From: Sulfomarinibacter sp963741385
GTDB lineage: Bacteria; Acidobacteriota; Thermoanaerobaculia; Thermoanaerobaculales; Sulfomarinibacteraceae
Direction of reading: 5' to 3'
Assembly: GCA_963741385.1 (NCBI GenBank)
Contig: CAVUHO010000003.1
Coordinates: forward strand, 248,001-312,000
DNA: 64,000 nucleotides
Shown here: positions 32,933 through 41,621 of the stretch, in pieces
How the letters are laid out: every line of letters starts with the position of its first letter
Numbering within the stretch: the stretch's first letter is position 1
The notes under the pieces: generated by a model
Told to the model about the DNA's origin: nothing
The model's database searches: none
What the model saw: the letters and a program-made list of their open reading frames with translations, nothing else
Translations under genes and position numbers: made by a program

Positions 32933-33915
32933 ACTAGTCCATCCCTGGTGTTGATCGCTTCCACAGTTTGCGGGGACCGGTCCCCTGAATCGGTTTCGAG
33001 TAACGAGTCCACGAATTCGTCGGCGTGGAAAGGTAGCAGATCGTCTTCGGATTCACCCACACCCACCCATCGTACCGGGAGCTTGAGCCGATCCGCAATG
33101 GCCAAAATCACACCACCCTTCGCCGTGCCGTCGAGCTTGGTGAGAACGACCCCGGTGACCCCGGCGGTGGCCCCGAATTTCTGCGCCTGTTCGATGCCGT
33201 TGGAACCGGTGGTGGCGTCGAGTACCAGCAGGACCTCGTGCGGCGCTCCCGCGACCTCACGGGCGGAAATCCTGGTCACCTTCTCCAGTTCCTTCATCAG
33301 GTTGGCTCGGGTGTGAAGACGCCCCGCGGTGTCCACCAGGACCTCGTCGATCCCCCGGGAGCGTGCCGCGGCGATGGCATCGTAAACGACGGCCGCTGGA
33401 TCGGCCCCCTCCTGCTGGTGTATGACCGGAGCGTCGACCCTTTCGGCCCACACCATGAGCTGTTCTACGGCCGCTGCCCGGAAGGTGTCGGCGGCGGCGA
33501 GGATGACGGTCTTGCCGGATTCTTTCTTGCGTTTCGCGAGCTTGGCGGCGGTTGTCGTCTTCCCGGTCCCGTTGACGCCGACCAACAGGGTCACCCGGGG
33601 CGGCGACGTATTTTCGGCTAACGGTCGGGCGGCATCGGCCGTCTGGAGCAGAGCGAGGAGTCTCGCGCGCACCGCCGGTCGAAGCTCTTCGGCGGTTGAG
33701 ATGCGTTTGGCCCGGACCTCGTCCCGGAGCTCGTCCACCAGTCGAACCGAGAGGGCGACACCAGCGTCGGAGGCGATCAGGGCTTCTTCGAGACCGTCGA
33801 GGACAGACGATTCCACCGGTCCGGTGCGGCGGAAGGTGTCTCCCGCTTTTTCCAGGAACTCGGTGTGGGTCATGAACAGACCCCGTTTCAGCTTGCCGAG
33901 AAAAGAACGCGCCAT
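32929..33915 (-). CDS. ftsY: signal recognition particle receptor FtsY
   Basis: The N domain (about 10-100) is followed by the SRP GTPase G domain: GVNGTGKTTTAAKLA (G1), DTFRAAAVEQL (G2/insertion box), DTAGRLHT (G3) and TKLDGTAKGG (G4), then VGVGESEDDLLPF. The protein docks ribosome-SRP complexes at the inner membrane. At 328 residues it lacks the long acidic A domain of enterobacterial FtsY. It links the signalling genes upstream to the rib genes downstream with little or no spacing. Confidence 0.95.
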   Translation of the reverse strand: MARSFLGKLKRGLFMTHTEFLEKAGDTFRRTGPVESSVLDGLEEALIASDAGVALSVRLVDELRDEVRAKRISTAEELRPAVRARLLALLQTADAARPLAENTSPPRVTLLVGVNGTGKTTTAAKLAKRKKESGKTVILAAADTFRAAAVEQLMVWAERVDAPVIHQQEGADPAAVVYDAIAAARSRGIDEVLVDTAGRLHTRANLMKELEKVTRISAREVAGAPHEVLLVLDATTGSNGIEQAQKFGATAGVTGVVLTKLDGTAKGGVILAIADRLKLPVRWVGVGESEDDLLPFHADEFVDSLLETDSGDRSPQTVEAINTRDGLV

Positions 33916-33957
33916 GCAACCCCCACGCAGCGTGGATCGTCGGCGGGCGCGCAGTCT

Positions 33958-34320
33958 TCAGGCGAGCTGTTCGGCGAACACCCGAGCGGCGCGGCGCAGG
34001 CGGTCGAGGGCCTGCGCGCGTGAAGCCGACCGATCCACGACGAGCACCACATAGTAGCCGTCAGGGAGCGCTTGCGTCAACGTGACGAGATGGGTGCCCT
34101 CGAGGACGAAGCTGTCGATGGGTCCGGCGTCGGCTGATGCCGTGAGGTTGTCCAGCCGGCGGAGGAAGATACTGTGATAGGCGCCCTCGACCTTGAGATC
34201 GTAGGGGTCGCCGTGCCGGGTGACCAGGTCGACCGATTCACCCTCCGGGTCGACGAAGATGGCGCCCAGCGCCTGCGGCACATCCACCAGGAGGTTTGTC
34301 AGCAGGTAGTTGAAGGGCAT
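33958..34320 (-). CDS. Roadblock/LC7 (MglB-like) domain protein
   Basis: This 120-residue protein has the Roadblock pattern: an N-terminal helix, then GAIFVDPEGESVDLVT (beta pair), a central helix, HLVTLTQALPDGYYVVLVVD and a C-terminal helix. Such proteins are GTPase-activating partners of MglA-type small GTPases or scaffold dimers. No MglA homologue is in the window. The ATG overlaps the TPR gene stop (ATGA). Confidence 0.7.
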   Translation of the reverse strand: MPFNYLLTNLLVDVPQALGAIFVDPEGESVDLVTRHGDPYDLKVEGAYHSIFLRRLDNLTASADAGPIDSFVLEGTHLVTLTQALPDGYYVVLVVDRSASRAQALDRLRRAARVFAEQLA

Positions 34321-35120
34321 CAGCCCTTCCCGAGCAGCGTCCGTGCGATGGCGGCCTCGTCCGATCGGGGAGCATCGGCGATGACCTGCTCGAGATACGG
34401 TCGCGCCTGCTCCTCGTCCCCCATGATCATCAACAGCTTGCCGAACTCGAACGCGACCTCGGTCGAGTCGGGGAATTCCAGCTTCGCTTCTTCGAGAATT
34501 GCCAGGGCCGCGTCCAAATTTCCCTGCTGTTGCGCCAACTGGGCGAGCTTGAGGTAGCCGTCGAACACCGGGTTCGGAGGAAGGATTGATTTCCGGAAGT
34601 TCTCCTCGGCGGCGCCGAGCTGTCCACGCTGCATGTATGTGAGGCCGAGGTTGTAATGGACCTGTCTGCGGTAGGGATAGGTCGAGTCGGCGAGGACGGC
34701 CACGAAATCCACCTCCGCAAGGTGGTACTGACCCAAGGCGAGGTAGGTGGCGCCGCGATTGTTGCGGGCGTCGGTGAAGGCCGGGATGAGGCGCAGCGCC
34801 TGGTCAAACGACAATAACGCCTGGTCAAGCTGGTTCAGATCGAGATAACAGAGCCCTATCATGTTCATATTGGTCACATTGCCCGGGGCGATCTTGTCGG
34901 CGACCTTGAACTCTTCAAGGGCGTCCTCATACCGCCCCTGTGTCATGAATACCGAACCCTGCCGCATGTGGGTCAAGGACTGGAGGGGGGCGCTCGTAGC
35001 CTCGGACGACTCCTGCTGTGAGGATTTCGAGTTGGGCTGTTTGGTCGCCGCGTTGGAGCTCGCACAGGCGGTGACGAGTGACACGATCGGAAGGACAACG
35101 ACGGCGACGAGACGGTTCAT
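34320..35120 (-). CDS. TPR-repeat lipoprotein
   Basis: The signal peptide MNRLVAVVVLPIVSLVTACAS ends in a lipobox with Cys19, then comes a Ser/Gln-rich linker. From about residue 50 there are five to six TPR units (for example GRYEDALEEFKVADKIAPGN and NQLDQALLSFDQALRLIPAF). Total 266 residues. It recalls PilF/PilW-type lipoproteins that assemble type IV pilus secretins, but no pilus gene is adjacent. Its start overlaps the HD-GYP stop (ATGA) and its stop overlaps the Roadblock start. Confidence 0.8.
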   Translation of the reverse strand: MNRLVAVVVLPIVSLVTACASSNAATKQPNSKSSQQESSEATSAPLQSLTHMRQGSVFMTQGRYEDALEEFKVADKIAPGNVTNMNMIGLCYLDLNQLDQALLSFDQALRLIPAFTDARNNRGATYLALGQYHLAEVDFVAVLADSTYPYRRQVHYNLGLTYMQRGQLGAAEENFRKSILPPNPVFDGYLKLAQLAQQQGNLDAALAILEEAKLEFPDSTEVAFEFGKLLMIMGDEEQARPYLEQVIADAPRSDEAAIARTLLGKG

Positions 35121-36850
35121 GAGACCTCCGAGGGGGCGGGCATTTGAGATTCCCTGGGTGGGGGGCTGACGTCTCCCGTTTCCACCGCCGCCAGGAAGGC
35201 GTCGATGACCAGCGGGTCGAATCGCGACCCGGACATGGAGCGCATCTTCGCAAGCACGTAATCGAGGGTCATGGCCTGCTGGTAGGGCCGGGTCGTGGTC
35301 ATCGCGTCGAAGGTGTCGGCGACCCCGATGATCCTCGCCACCATCGGGATCTGATCGCCCTTGAGGCGGTCCGGATAGCCGTTGCCGTCCCAGGTCTCGT
35401 GGTGGTTGCGGATGCCCGGAATGATGTCCTTGAGCATCCGAATCGGGCTCATGATCTGGGCGCCGATGGACGGGTGCTGGCGCATGATTTCAAATTCTTC
35501 GTCGGACAGTCCCCCGGGTTTGTTGAGGATCCCGTCCTTGACGCCGAGCTTGCCGACGTCGTGCAGAATCGCTGCGATGTGGATTTGGAAGACCTCTTCC
35601 TGTTTGAGACCGAGTTGACGCGAAAGGGCCATGGAGTACGAAGCAACCCGTTCCGAGTGGCCGCGGGTGTAGGGGTCCTTGGCATCGATGGCGGCAGCGA
35701 GCGTCCGGATGGTCTCGAGGAAGAGCTCCTGGTTCTGGCGCAGGGCCTGTTTGAGCCGCCGCACCAGGGCCTCGATGTTGCCCGCCATGTGGTTGAAGTT
35801 GTTGCCGAGCTTGGCGAGCTCGTCCTCTCCGCGGACGGTTGCGCGCACCGCGAGATTGCCCTCGGCGATCTTGGACGAGGTGTCGGCGAGTTCCTGGAGT
35901 GGGCTGATCAGCCTGCGGCTGAGCAGAAAACCGATGCCCAGGGAGACCAACGCGGCGACGGCGGTGAGGCCCAGGGTGCGCAGCTGGCTTGCGCGAACCG
36001 GCGCGTACGCCTCTGCGGCGCTGCGCTCCATCAACACGCTCCATCCCTGGGTGCCCACCGGGGCCATGGAACCGAGCACCATCCCGGCCTCGAGATCCCG
36101 GGGGTGGTTGTAGGTCAGTGTCAGGCGCTGCGGCTTCCTCAGGTAGTCGCTGACGAGCGGCGAATCTGACAGGTCGTCGCGGCGAAGGGCGGGGCTCGAC
36201 GAGATGATGACCTGACCTTGCGCGTCGATCAGGCTCACCAGCAGACCGGCATAGGTCGGCGCGGACAGTTGGGCCTCCAGCGGTGCGAGGTCGAGCACCC
36301 CTGACAGGGAGCCCCAGATCCGCCCGGTGCTCGAACGCAGCGGAAACGCCATCACGGCCTTGGGTGGCTGATTGCGCGGCATATCGAGCAGAACCCGTTC
36401 GACCACCTCTCCGAGGGCGGTGCGCTCATGCGCCTCGCGGATCGCCGCGTCCAGTCGTTCGATGGTCTCTTCTCCGAGGGACGGCGCCATGGCGAACGCC
36501 CCGGTGCCGCGTTCGGGAATGATCTGGAGGTAGACAAAGGCGCGTCCGGGTTCGGCGGCCATCCCCTCGAGGAGTGTGGCGAAACCGTCGACGTCGATCC
36601 TCTCGGCGGCTGCGAGGGCGAGGGCAGCGCTCGCCAGCTGGGTGCGGTGGCCGTCGTAAAACAGTGCTGTCTCACTGGCCAGGCTCACCGCCTGCCGACC
36701 CAGGTAACGGTTTTCCACCGTCGTCAGGTGGATTCGGCTGGCCTTGGTCAGCAGCAGACCCACAGCGACCATCGGCACCACCGTGACCAGTACGAGAGTG
36801 GCGGCGATAGGGTAGGTGAGGCTGGATCGGAGTCGTGCGAAGATGCCCAT
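35117..36850 (-). CDS. membrane sensor HD-GYP phosphodiesterase
   Basis: From ATG 36850 the protein has 577 residues. An N-terminal membrane helix (SSLTYPIAATLVLVTVVPMV) is followed by a periplasmic cache-like sensor (about 40-285), a second helix, a HAMP segment (ISPLQELADTSSKIAEGNLA) and an HD-GYP domain. HSERVASYS, ILHDVGKLGVKDGILNKPG and HHETWDGNGYPDRLKG are the full metal and GYP motifs, so c-di-GMP hydrolysis is expected. An in-frame extension upstream runs antisense into polX and is not used. Confidence 0.9.
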   Translation of the reverse strand: MGIFARLRSSLTYPIAATLVLVTVVPMVAVGLLLTKASRIHLTTVENRYLGRQAVSLASETALFYDGHRTQLASAALALAAAERIDVDGFATLLEGMAAEPGRAFVYLQIIPERGTGAFAMAPSLGEETIERLDAAIREAHERTALGEVVERVLLDMPRNQPPKAVMAFPLRSSTGRIWGSLSGVLDLAPLEAQLSAPTYAGLLVSLIDAQGQVIISSSPALRRDDLSDSPLVSDYLRKPQRLTLTYNHPRDLEAGMVLGSMAPVGTQGWSVLMERSAAEAYAPVRASQLRTLGLTAVAALVSLGIGFLLSRRLISPLQELADTSSKIAEGNLAVRATVRGEDELAKLGNNFNHMAGNIEALVRRLKQALRQNQELFLETIRTLAAAIDAKDPYTRGHSERVASYSMALSRQLGLKQEEVFQIHIAAILHDVGKLGVKDGILNKPGGLSDEEFEIMRQHPSIGAQIMSPIRMLKDIIPGIRNHHETWDGNGYPDRLKGDQIPMVARIIGVADTFDAMTTTRPYQQAMTLDYVLAKMRSMSGSRFDPLVIDAFLAAVETGDVSPPPRESQMPAPSEVS

Positions 36851-36938
36851 ATCGAACGTTGGAAATATATCATGAACGCGGTGGGTATTCCCTGACGGAA
36901 GTTCTTTTCTGTTTGCATCCATTGACTTTGGAGGTTGG

Positions 36939-38642
36939 ATGACCATCGATCGCAAGACCGCCGCGCGAACCCTCCGTGAGATCGCCACCCTGCTCGAGGT
37001 CGCGGGCGACAACCCGCACCGGGTGCGTGCCTTTGCCAACGCGTCACGGTTGGTGGAACGCATGGAGGGTGATCTGCCGGCGATGATCGCCGGTGGAGAG
37101 CTGCTGGAGGTCAAGGGTCTGGGTCGTGGGACGGTGGCGGTGCTCGAAGATCTGGCGGCCGGCCGGCAACCCGAGGCCCTCGCTGAAGCGCTTTCGGCGG
37201 TTCCGGAAGGGGTGCGGGACCTGCTCGGAGTCAGGGGACTGGGGCCGAAAAAGGTCCGTGCCGTGTGGCAGGATTTGGGCGTGACGAGTCTCGGCGAACT
37301 CGAGTACGCCTGCCGCGAAAACCGGTTGGTCGAGCTGCCGGGATTCGGCGCTGCGACCCAGGAAAAGATCCTCGGCGGGGTGGCGTTTGCACGATCCGCG
37401 GGCGAGCGGCGGTTGATCAACGAGGCCTGGGCGATGGCCGGGACCTTCGAGGAGTCGCTGCGGTCGGCTCCGGGAGTTCTCGACGTCGTCGTCGTGGGCG
37501 AGGTTCGCCGCTGCTGCGAGACAGTGGGTTCGGTCCAGCTCGTGGTGGTGGCGGAGGACACCGACGCAGTGGGTGCGGCGGTGGCGACGGCCCTCCCGCG
37601 AGTGGAACGCGGGTCCGATGGGTGGTGGACCGGAGTGGCCGATTCAGGGCTGCCGATCGGAGTGCGTGGCGTGGCGCCGTCCGGCGCAGGTGCGGCCTTC
37701 GTGTGGTCGACCGGATCCGACGCTCACCGCAACAGTCTGGCCGACCGTGCCCGTGGCCTCGGGCTGGTGTTCGACGGCGGCGGGCTGCGGCGCGACGGCC
37801 GGCCCGTCGCCTGCCCGGATGAGGCGGCTCTCTACGAGGCGCTCAGTTGCGCCTGGGTGCCGCCGGAATTGCGCGAGGGCGAGGACGAGGTCGAGCTGGC
37901 GGCCCGTCGCGCGTTGCCCGCGTTGGTGTCGGCAGACGACCTGCTGGGTGGGCTCCACAACCACACCACCGACTCCGATGGCGTGGCAACCGTTGAAGAG
38001 ATGGCGCGCGCCGCCGGTGCGCTCGGTTGGCGTTTCTTCGGAGTGGCGGACCACTCGCCGATCGCGGTCTACGCCCACGGTGTCGATGGCAACAGGCTGC
38101 GCGACCAGTGGCGTCGCATCGACGCCTTCAACGCGGCCGGCAACGGCCCGCGGATCGTCAAAGGACTGGAGGCGGATATTCTCGCCGACGGAGAGCTCGA
38201 CATCCCCGACGGATGCGAGGACGGGCTCGAGTACGTCGTGGCCTCGGTCCATTCGAATTTCCGGTTGAGCGAAGAACAGCAGACCGAACGGGTGGTGCGG
38301 GCCGTGGCCCACCCCGCCTGCCGGGTGCTCGGCCACCCCACCGGACGTCTGTTGTTGGCCCGTCCCGGCTATGCGGTCGATCTCGAACGGGTGCTCGAGG
38401 CCTGCGCCGAACACGGTGTGGCGGTGGAGATCAACGCCAGCCCCTACCGCCTCGATCTCGACTGGCGCTGGGCCCGGCGCGCGCTCGAACTCGGGCTCAA
38501 ACTCATCGTCAACCCGGACGCGCATTCTCCCCAGGGCCTTGCCGACGTGCGTTGGGGTCTCGCGGTGGCGCGAAAGGCCGGCGCCACCGCCGCGGATCTC
38601 GTCAACTGCGCACCGATCGAGGAGTTTCTTGGGGAAAGGTAA
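36939..38642 (+). CDS. polX: PolX-family protein with degenerate polymerase site and intact PHP domain
   Basis: The 567 residues carry the helix-hairpin-helix 8-kDa region (1-150), a family X polymerase region (150-310) and a C-terminal PHP phosphoesterase (330-567). The PHP motifs are complete: LHNHTTDSDG, VADHS, KGLEADI, ASVHS and VNPDAHS. In the polymerase palm the expected GSxRRxxExxGDID reads GEVRRCCETVGSVQLV, so both metal-binding aspartates are Ser (about 198) and Gln (about 200). The 3'-5' exonuclease/AP-site activity of the PHP part may remain, while nucleotide addition should be lost. It is divergent from the HD-GYP operon. Confidence 0.88.
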   Translation: MTIDRKTAARTLREIATLLEVAGDNPHRVRAFANASRLVERMEGDLPAMIAGGELLEVKGLGRGTVAVLEDLAAGRQPEALAEALSAVPEGVRDLLGVRGLGPKKVRAVWQDLGVTSLGELEYACRENRLVELPGFGAATQEKILGGVAFARSAGERRLINEAWAMAGTFEESLRSAPGVLDVVVVGEVRRCCETVGSVQLVVVAEDTDAVGAAVATALPRVERGSDGWWTGVADSGLPIGVRGVAPSGAGAAFVWSTGSDAHRNSLADRARGLGLVFDGGGLRRDGRPVACPDEAALYEALSCAWVPPELREGEDEVELAARRALPALVSADDLLGGLHNHTTDSDGVATVEEMARAAGALGWRFFGVADHSPIAVYAHGVDGNRLRDQWRRIDAFNAAGNGPRIVKGLEADILADGELDIPDGCEDGLEYVVASVHSNFRLSEEQQTERVVRAVAHPACRVLGHPTGRLLLARPGYAVDLERVLEACAEHGVAVEINASPYRLDLDWRWARRALELGLKLIVNPDAHSPQGLADVRWGLAVARKAGATAADLVNCAPIEEFLGER

Positions 38643-38650
38643 TGAGGCTA

Positions 38651-38702
38651 TTGTGGCGCAGGCGTCCCGCCTGCGCGTGCAGCCGGGACGGCCGCACCAC
38701 AA
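38651..38702. repeat. dispersed double-hairpin element, copy 2 (reversed order)
   Basis: TTGTGG-[CGCAGGCG-TCC-CGCCTGCG]-CGTGCAGCCGGGACGGCCGCA-CCACAA: two hairpins bounded by TTGTGG/CCACAA inverted ends. It opens the 754-bp gene-free stretch 38643-39396, which is otherwise made of repeats (38912, 39021, 39134, 39344) and unremarkable sequence (38703-38911). Confidence 0.7.
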
Positions 38703-38911
38703 CTCTCCGGTGACGCTCTTCCGACATCCCGCCTTTGACCACTGTATTGCCCGTGAGTGCCCCCTCAGACGATGATTGGGCCCGAGATGTAGGCTCGCAA
38801 CAGGCGTTCGAGTTCCCAACATTGTCAGAGAGGCACGTCCGGTGAACGCGGCTCGTATTAGCAGGCTCTTCAGACGTGAGCACTCGTACCAAGGTTAAAG
38901 GCTGCGATGGA

Positions 38912-38953
38912 AAATCCGAAATCCGAAATCCGAAATCCGAAATCCGAAATCTG
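38912..38953. repeat. heptamer array AAATCCG, six units
   Basis: Five perfect AAATCCG units and one AAATCTG in tandem, with no gene on either side within 250 bp. Confidence 0.95.
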
Positions 38954-39020
38954 TTCTCCGGGCGCCGCCGCACGCGACTCGTGTCAGCTCGCCAGCTTTC
39001 CGCTCGCGAACTCTCTCAAA

Positions 39021-39143
39021 CTGTCATCCCGAGCGAGCGAAGCGAGCCGAGGGATCTGGGGGGTGGCTTCAGGAAGATTTTTCCTTCAGCCCCCGCCCAG
39101 ATCCCTCCGCTCGGTCGCTGCGCTCCCTCGGTCGGGATGACAG
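39021..39143. repeat. long imperfect inverted repeat
   Basis: CTGTCATCCCGAGCGAGCGA at the left and GGTCGGGATGACAG at the right, with AGGGATCTGGG/CCAGATCCCT inside, fold back on each other. This is the kind of intergenic palindrome common in many bacterial genomes. Its right arm is the seed of the 37-bp tandem repeat. Confidence 0.8.
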
Positions 39144-39291
39144 AGGGGGAACCGCTGCGCTCCCTCGGTCGGGATGACAGAGGGGGAACCGCTGCGCTCC
39201 CTCGGTCGGGATGACAGAGGGGGAACCGCTGCGCTCCCTCGGTCGGGATGACAGAGGGGGAATCGCTTTGCTCCCTCGGTCGGGATGACAG
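39134..39291. repeat. 37-bp tandem direct repeat
   Basis: GGGATGACAG occurs at 39134, 39171, 39208, 39245 and 39282, exactly 37 bp apart. The units GGGATGACAGAGGGGGAACC... are nearly identical with no unique spacers between them, so this is a tandem array, not CRISPR. Confidence 0.95.
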
Positions 39292-39343
39292 AAAGTTGGA
39301 CGCTGCTGAGTTCGTGCATCCTGGAATTGGGAGGGTGGGTGGG

Positions 39344-39371
39344 AAATCCGAAATCCGAAATCCGAAATCTC
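39344..39371. repeat. heptamer array AAATCCG, four units
   Basis: Three AAATCCG and one AAATCTC follow GGGTGGGTGGG and end 15 bp before the Shine-Dalgarno of the response regulator. Confidence 0.95.
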
Positions 39372-39396
39372 TAGTACAGTCGTGGCAGGAGGATCC

Positions 39397-39852
39397 GTGT
39401 CAGATCTCGTGCTCGTGGTGGAGGATGACCCGGCCAACGCGGTGTTGGTGGAGGCGATTCTGACCACGGTCGGCAACTTCGACGTCGTCTGGTCGGACGA
39501 TGGCGACGAGATTCTGCAGGTGGTGGCCGGGCAGCCGGTGGCGGCGGTGCTCATGGATGTTTCGCTCAGCCACACCCGGGTCGCCGGCGACCGGGTCGAC
39601 GGGGTCGAACTGACGCGCCGGATCCGCGATCTGCCGCAGGGCCTCAATCTGCCGGTGGTTCTGCTGACCGCTCACGCTATGAAGGGGGACCGGGAACGTC
39701 TCCTCTTCTCGTCGAGCGCCAACGACTACGTGGCCAAGCCCATCGTCGACCAGAAGGGTCTGGTCTCGCTGGTGGAACGCCATATCCGCGCCGCCAAGGC
39801 GGTCAAGGCCGAACTCGAGGCGCGGCACCGGGACGGTGATGGGTCCTTCTGA
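39397..39852 (+). CDS. CheY-like response regulator receiver
   Basis: GTG 39397 lies 4 nt after AGGAGG. The 151 residues form a single receiver domain: LVVEDDPANAVLVEAIL (acidic pair), VLMDVSLSH with the phosphorylatable Asp, VLLTAHAMKGDRE and YVAKPI with the conserved Lys. No output domain follows, so it signals by protein contact or feeds a hybrid phosphorelay. No histidine kinase is adjacent. It overlaps the following cyclase gene by 14 bp. Confidence 0.85.
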   Translation: MSDLVLVVEDDPANAVLVEAILTTVGNFDVVWSDDGDEILQVVAGQPVAAVLMDVSLSHTRVAGDRVDGVELTRRIRDLPQGLNLPVVLLTAHAMKGDRERLLFSSSANDYVAKPIVDQKGLVSLVERHIRAAKAVKAELEARHRDGDGSF

Positions 39853-40486
39853 GGGTGAGTTCGGCCCCTGGATCGACATCAGTCGTCCCGTTCGCCGGAC
39901 GACCCCGGTGTGGCCGGGAGACCGTCCCTTCCTCCTCAGCCAGCGGCGCGAGCCGGGGTTCGTTCTGAGCTCCTTCGAGACCACATGCCACATCGGAACC
40001 CACGTCGATGCGCCGCTTCATCTGGACGCCGCCGCTTCGCCGGTCGAGGATGTGCCGATTGGCCGTTGCGTGGGGCCGGCGGACGTCGTGCGGATTGAGG
40101 GGCCGGGCCGCGCGCTGACACCGGCCGACCTGTCTGGCGGCTGGGAGCCGCGGTCGCCGCGAGTGCTGCTGCGGACCGACACCTCTCCCCTCGACCGCGA
40201 GATCGGCCCGGGCTTTGCCGGGCTGTCGGCAGAGCTGGTTCACTGGCTGGCCGACCGCGGGGTCGAACTGGTGGGCATCGACACGCCGTCGGTGGACGTC
40301 TTCGAATCGCAAGAACTCCCCGCTCACCACGCCCTGCTGGAGCGTGGACTCACCTGGATCGAGGGCCTGTGGCTTGCGGACGCGGAGCCCGGTCGCTACT
40401 TCCTCGCCGCACTGCCGACGCTTCTCGAAGGCGCCGAGGCCGCCCCCGTCCGCGCAGTCCTCGCGCCGCTGCGCGGCGAATTTTGA
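39839..40486 (+). CDS. kynurenine formamidase / cyclase family protein
   Basis: This protein of about 215 residues has the cyclase signature FETTCHIGTHVDAPLHL (HxGTHxDxP zinc site), PVWPGDRP near the N-terminus and VGIDTPSVDVFES. KynB hydrolyses N-formylkynurenine in tryptophan breakdown, but the family also includes other amidohydrolases, so the substrate is not certain. The start overlaps the response regulator. The C-terminal GEF and the TGA stop are formed by the first bases of a GAATTTT heptamer array. Confidence 0.8.
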   Translation: MGPSEGEFGPWIDISRPVRRTTPVWPGDRPFLLSQRREPGFVLSSFETTCHIGTHVDAPLHLDAAASPVEDVPIGRCVGPADVVRIEGPGRALTPADLSGGWEPRSPRVLLRTDTSPLDREIGPGFAGLSAELVHWLADRGVELVGIDTPSVDVFESQELPAHHALLERGLTWIEGLWLADAEPGRYFLAALPTLLEGAEAAPVRAVLAPLRGEF

Positions 40487-40581
40487 ATTTTGAATTTTGA
40501 ATTTTGAATTCCTCCACCCACCCACCTTTTCCGGGGGAGGGCGGGCGGGAATTCAAAATTCATAATTCAAAATTCATAATT
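40478..40581. repeat. inverted pair of heptamer arrays around CCACCCACC/GGGCGGGCGG
   Basis: Four GAATTTT units plus GAATTCC (40478-40512) read into CTCCACCCACCCACC. After a short spacer, GGGCGGGCGGG leads into ATTCAAA-ATTCATA-ATTCAAA-ATTCATA (40551-40578). The two arms are complementary. The left array supplies the stop of the cyclase gene; the right array touches the galT stop (40581-40583). Confidence 0.9.
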
Positions 40582-41621
40582 TAGTCCCTGTCCGGATCGG
40601 CCTCGGTGAGGAACCGCGCGGCTTCCTCGGGCGGCGTCGGATTGATGGTGTAGCCGGAACCCCACTCGAACCCGGCCGGGCGGGTGATCCGCGGCGCGAA
40701 ACCGATGTGCCAGTGGTAGTCCTGCTCGATGGTGGTCCAGTAGTCGGGCTGGCCGGGGCGCGGGTGCGGGCTCGGCGCGGTGTGGAGCACCAGGTTGTAC
40801 GGCGGGTCGTTCAGGAGCGATCGGATGCGGCGCAGGAATTCGCGCAGAATCACCGCCAGGTCGTGGAGTTCGTCGTCGGTGGCGATGGCGAAGTCGTGGC
40901 GGTGCTGCCTGGGGAGGATCCAGGTTTCAAACGGCACGGTCGCGGCGAAGGGGGCGAGGGCGACGTAGCGTTCGGTTTCGAGGCAGACGCGTTCGGCGAG
41001 ACGCAGCTCCTGGCCGATCACGTCACAGAACAGGCAGCGCTCCTTGCCCCGAAAGTGGCGTCGGCACGAGTTGAGCTCCTCGATCACCGCGGTGGGAATG
41101 ATCGGGGTGGCGATGAGCTGGGAGTGGGCGTGATCCACCGAGGCGCCTGCCTCCCGGCCCTGGTTCTTGAAGATCAGCACATAGCGCAGCCGCACGTCCC
41201 TCCGCAGGTCGATGAGCCGCGCCCGCCACGCCTGAAAAACGAGGGCGATGTCGTCCGCATCCATGTCGGCCATCGCGAGGTCGGTGGCCGGCGTTTCGAC
41301 GATGACCTCGTGGGCGCCGACGCCGGCAACCGAGTCGTTGAGACCCACGGCCTCGCGTTTGACCTCGCCCTCGACCCGAAGGGCGGGAAAGCTGTTGGCA
41401 AAGACCCGCACCTGCCAGAGGGTGGGGTCGCCCGGCTGCGGGATCGAAAAAATGGTCGGAGGCGTTTCGCTCTCCCTGCCCGGGGCGAACGGGTCTTCGG
41501 CCGCCGGCGGGCCGGCGGCGGGTTCCACCACGAATTCGCCGGGGCGTTGTTTGCGTTCCGGGGCGATGATGGTCCAGCGGCGTTGGATCGGGCAGTAGCG
41601 GATCTCGGACACGTCAGTCAT
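40581..41621 (-). CDS. galT: galactose-1-phosphate uridylyltransferase
   Basis: From ATG 41621 the protein has 346 residues. It shows RRWTIIAPERKQRPGEF, EVIVETPATD, ASVDHAHSQLIATPI (nucleotidyl-transfer histidine region, HAHSQ in place of HPHGQ), CRRHFRGKERCLFC (zinc) and WHIGFAPRI (second HIT-like half). It exchanges UMP between hexose phosphates, perhaps with glucose-1-P/ADP-glucose preference in this subgroup. Its start overlaps the GH57 stop (ATGA), tying sugar-phosphate handling to alpha-glucan breakdown. Confidence 0.88.
   Translation of the reverse strand: MTDVSEIRYCPIQRRWTIIAPERKQRPGEFVVEPAAGPPAAEDPFAPGRESETPPTIFSIPQPGDPTLWQVRVFANSFPALRVEGEVKREAVGLNDSVAGVGAHEVIVETPATDLAMADMDADDIALVFQAWRARLIDLRRDVRLRYVLIFKNQGREAGASVDHAHSQLIATPIIPTAVIEELNSCRRHFRGKERCLFCDVIGQELRLAERVCLETERYVALAPFAATVPFETWILPRQHRHDFAIATDDELHDLAVILREFLRRIRSLLNDPPYNLVLHTAPSPHPRPGQPDYWTTIEQDYHWHIGFAPRITRPAGFEWGSGYTINPTPPEEAARFLTEADPDRD

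Noticed and set aside
35117..37561. 814-codon version of the HD-GYP gene
   Set aside because: The extra N-terminal part is antisense to polX and low in conserved features; ATG 36850 directly precedes the first membrane helix.
39134..39291. 37-bp regular repeats as a CRISPR array
   Set aside because: The period equals the repeat length; there are no unique spacers and no cas genes in the window.
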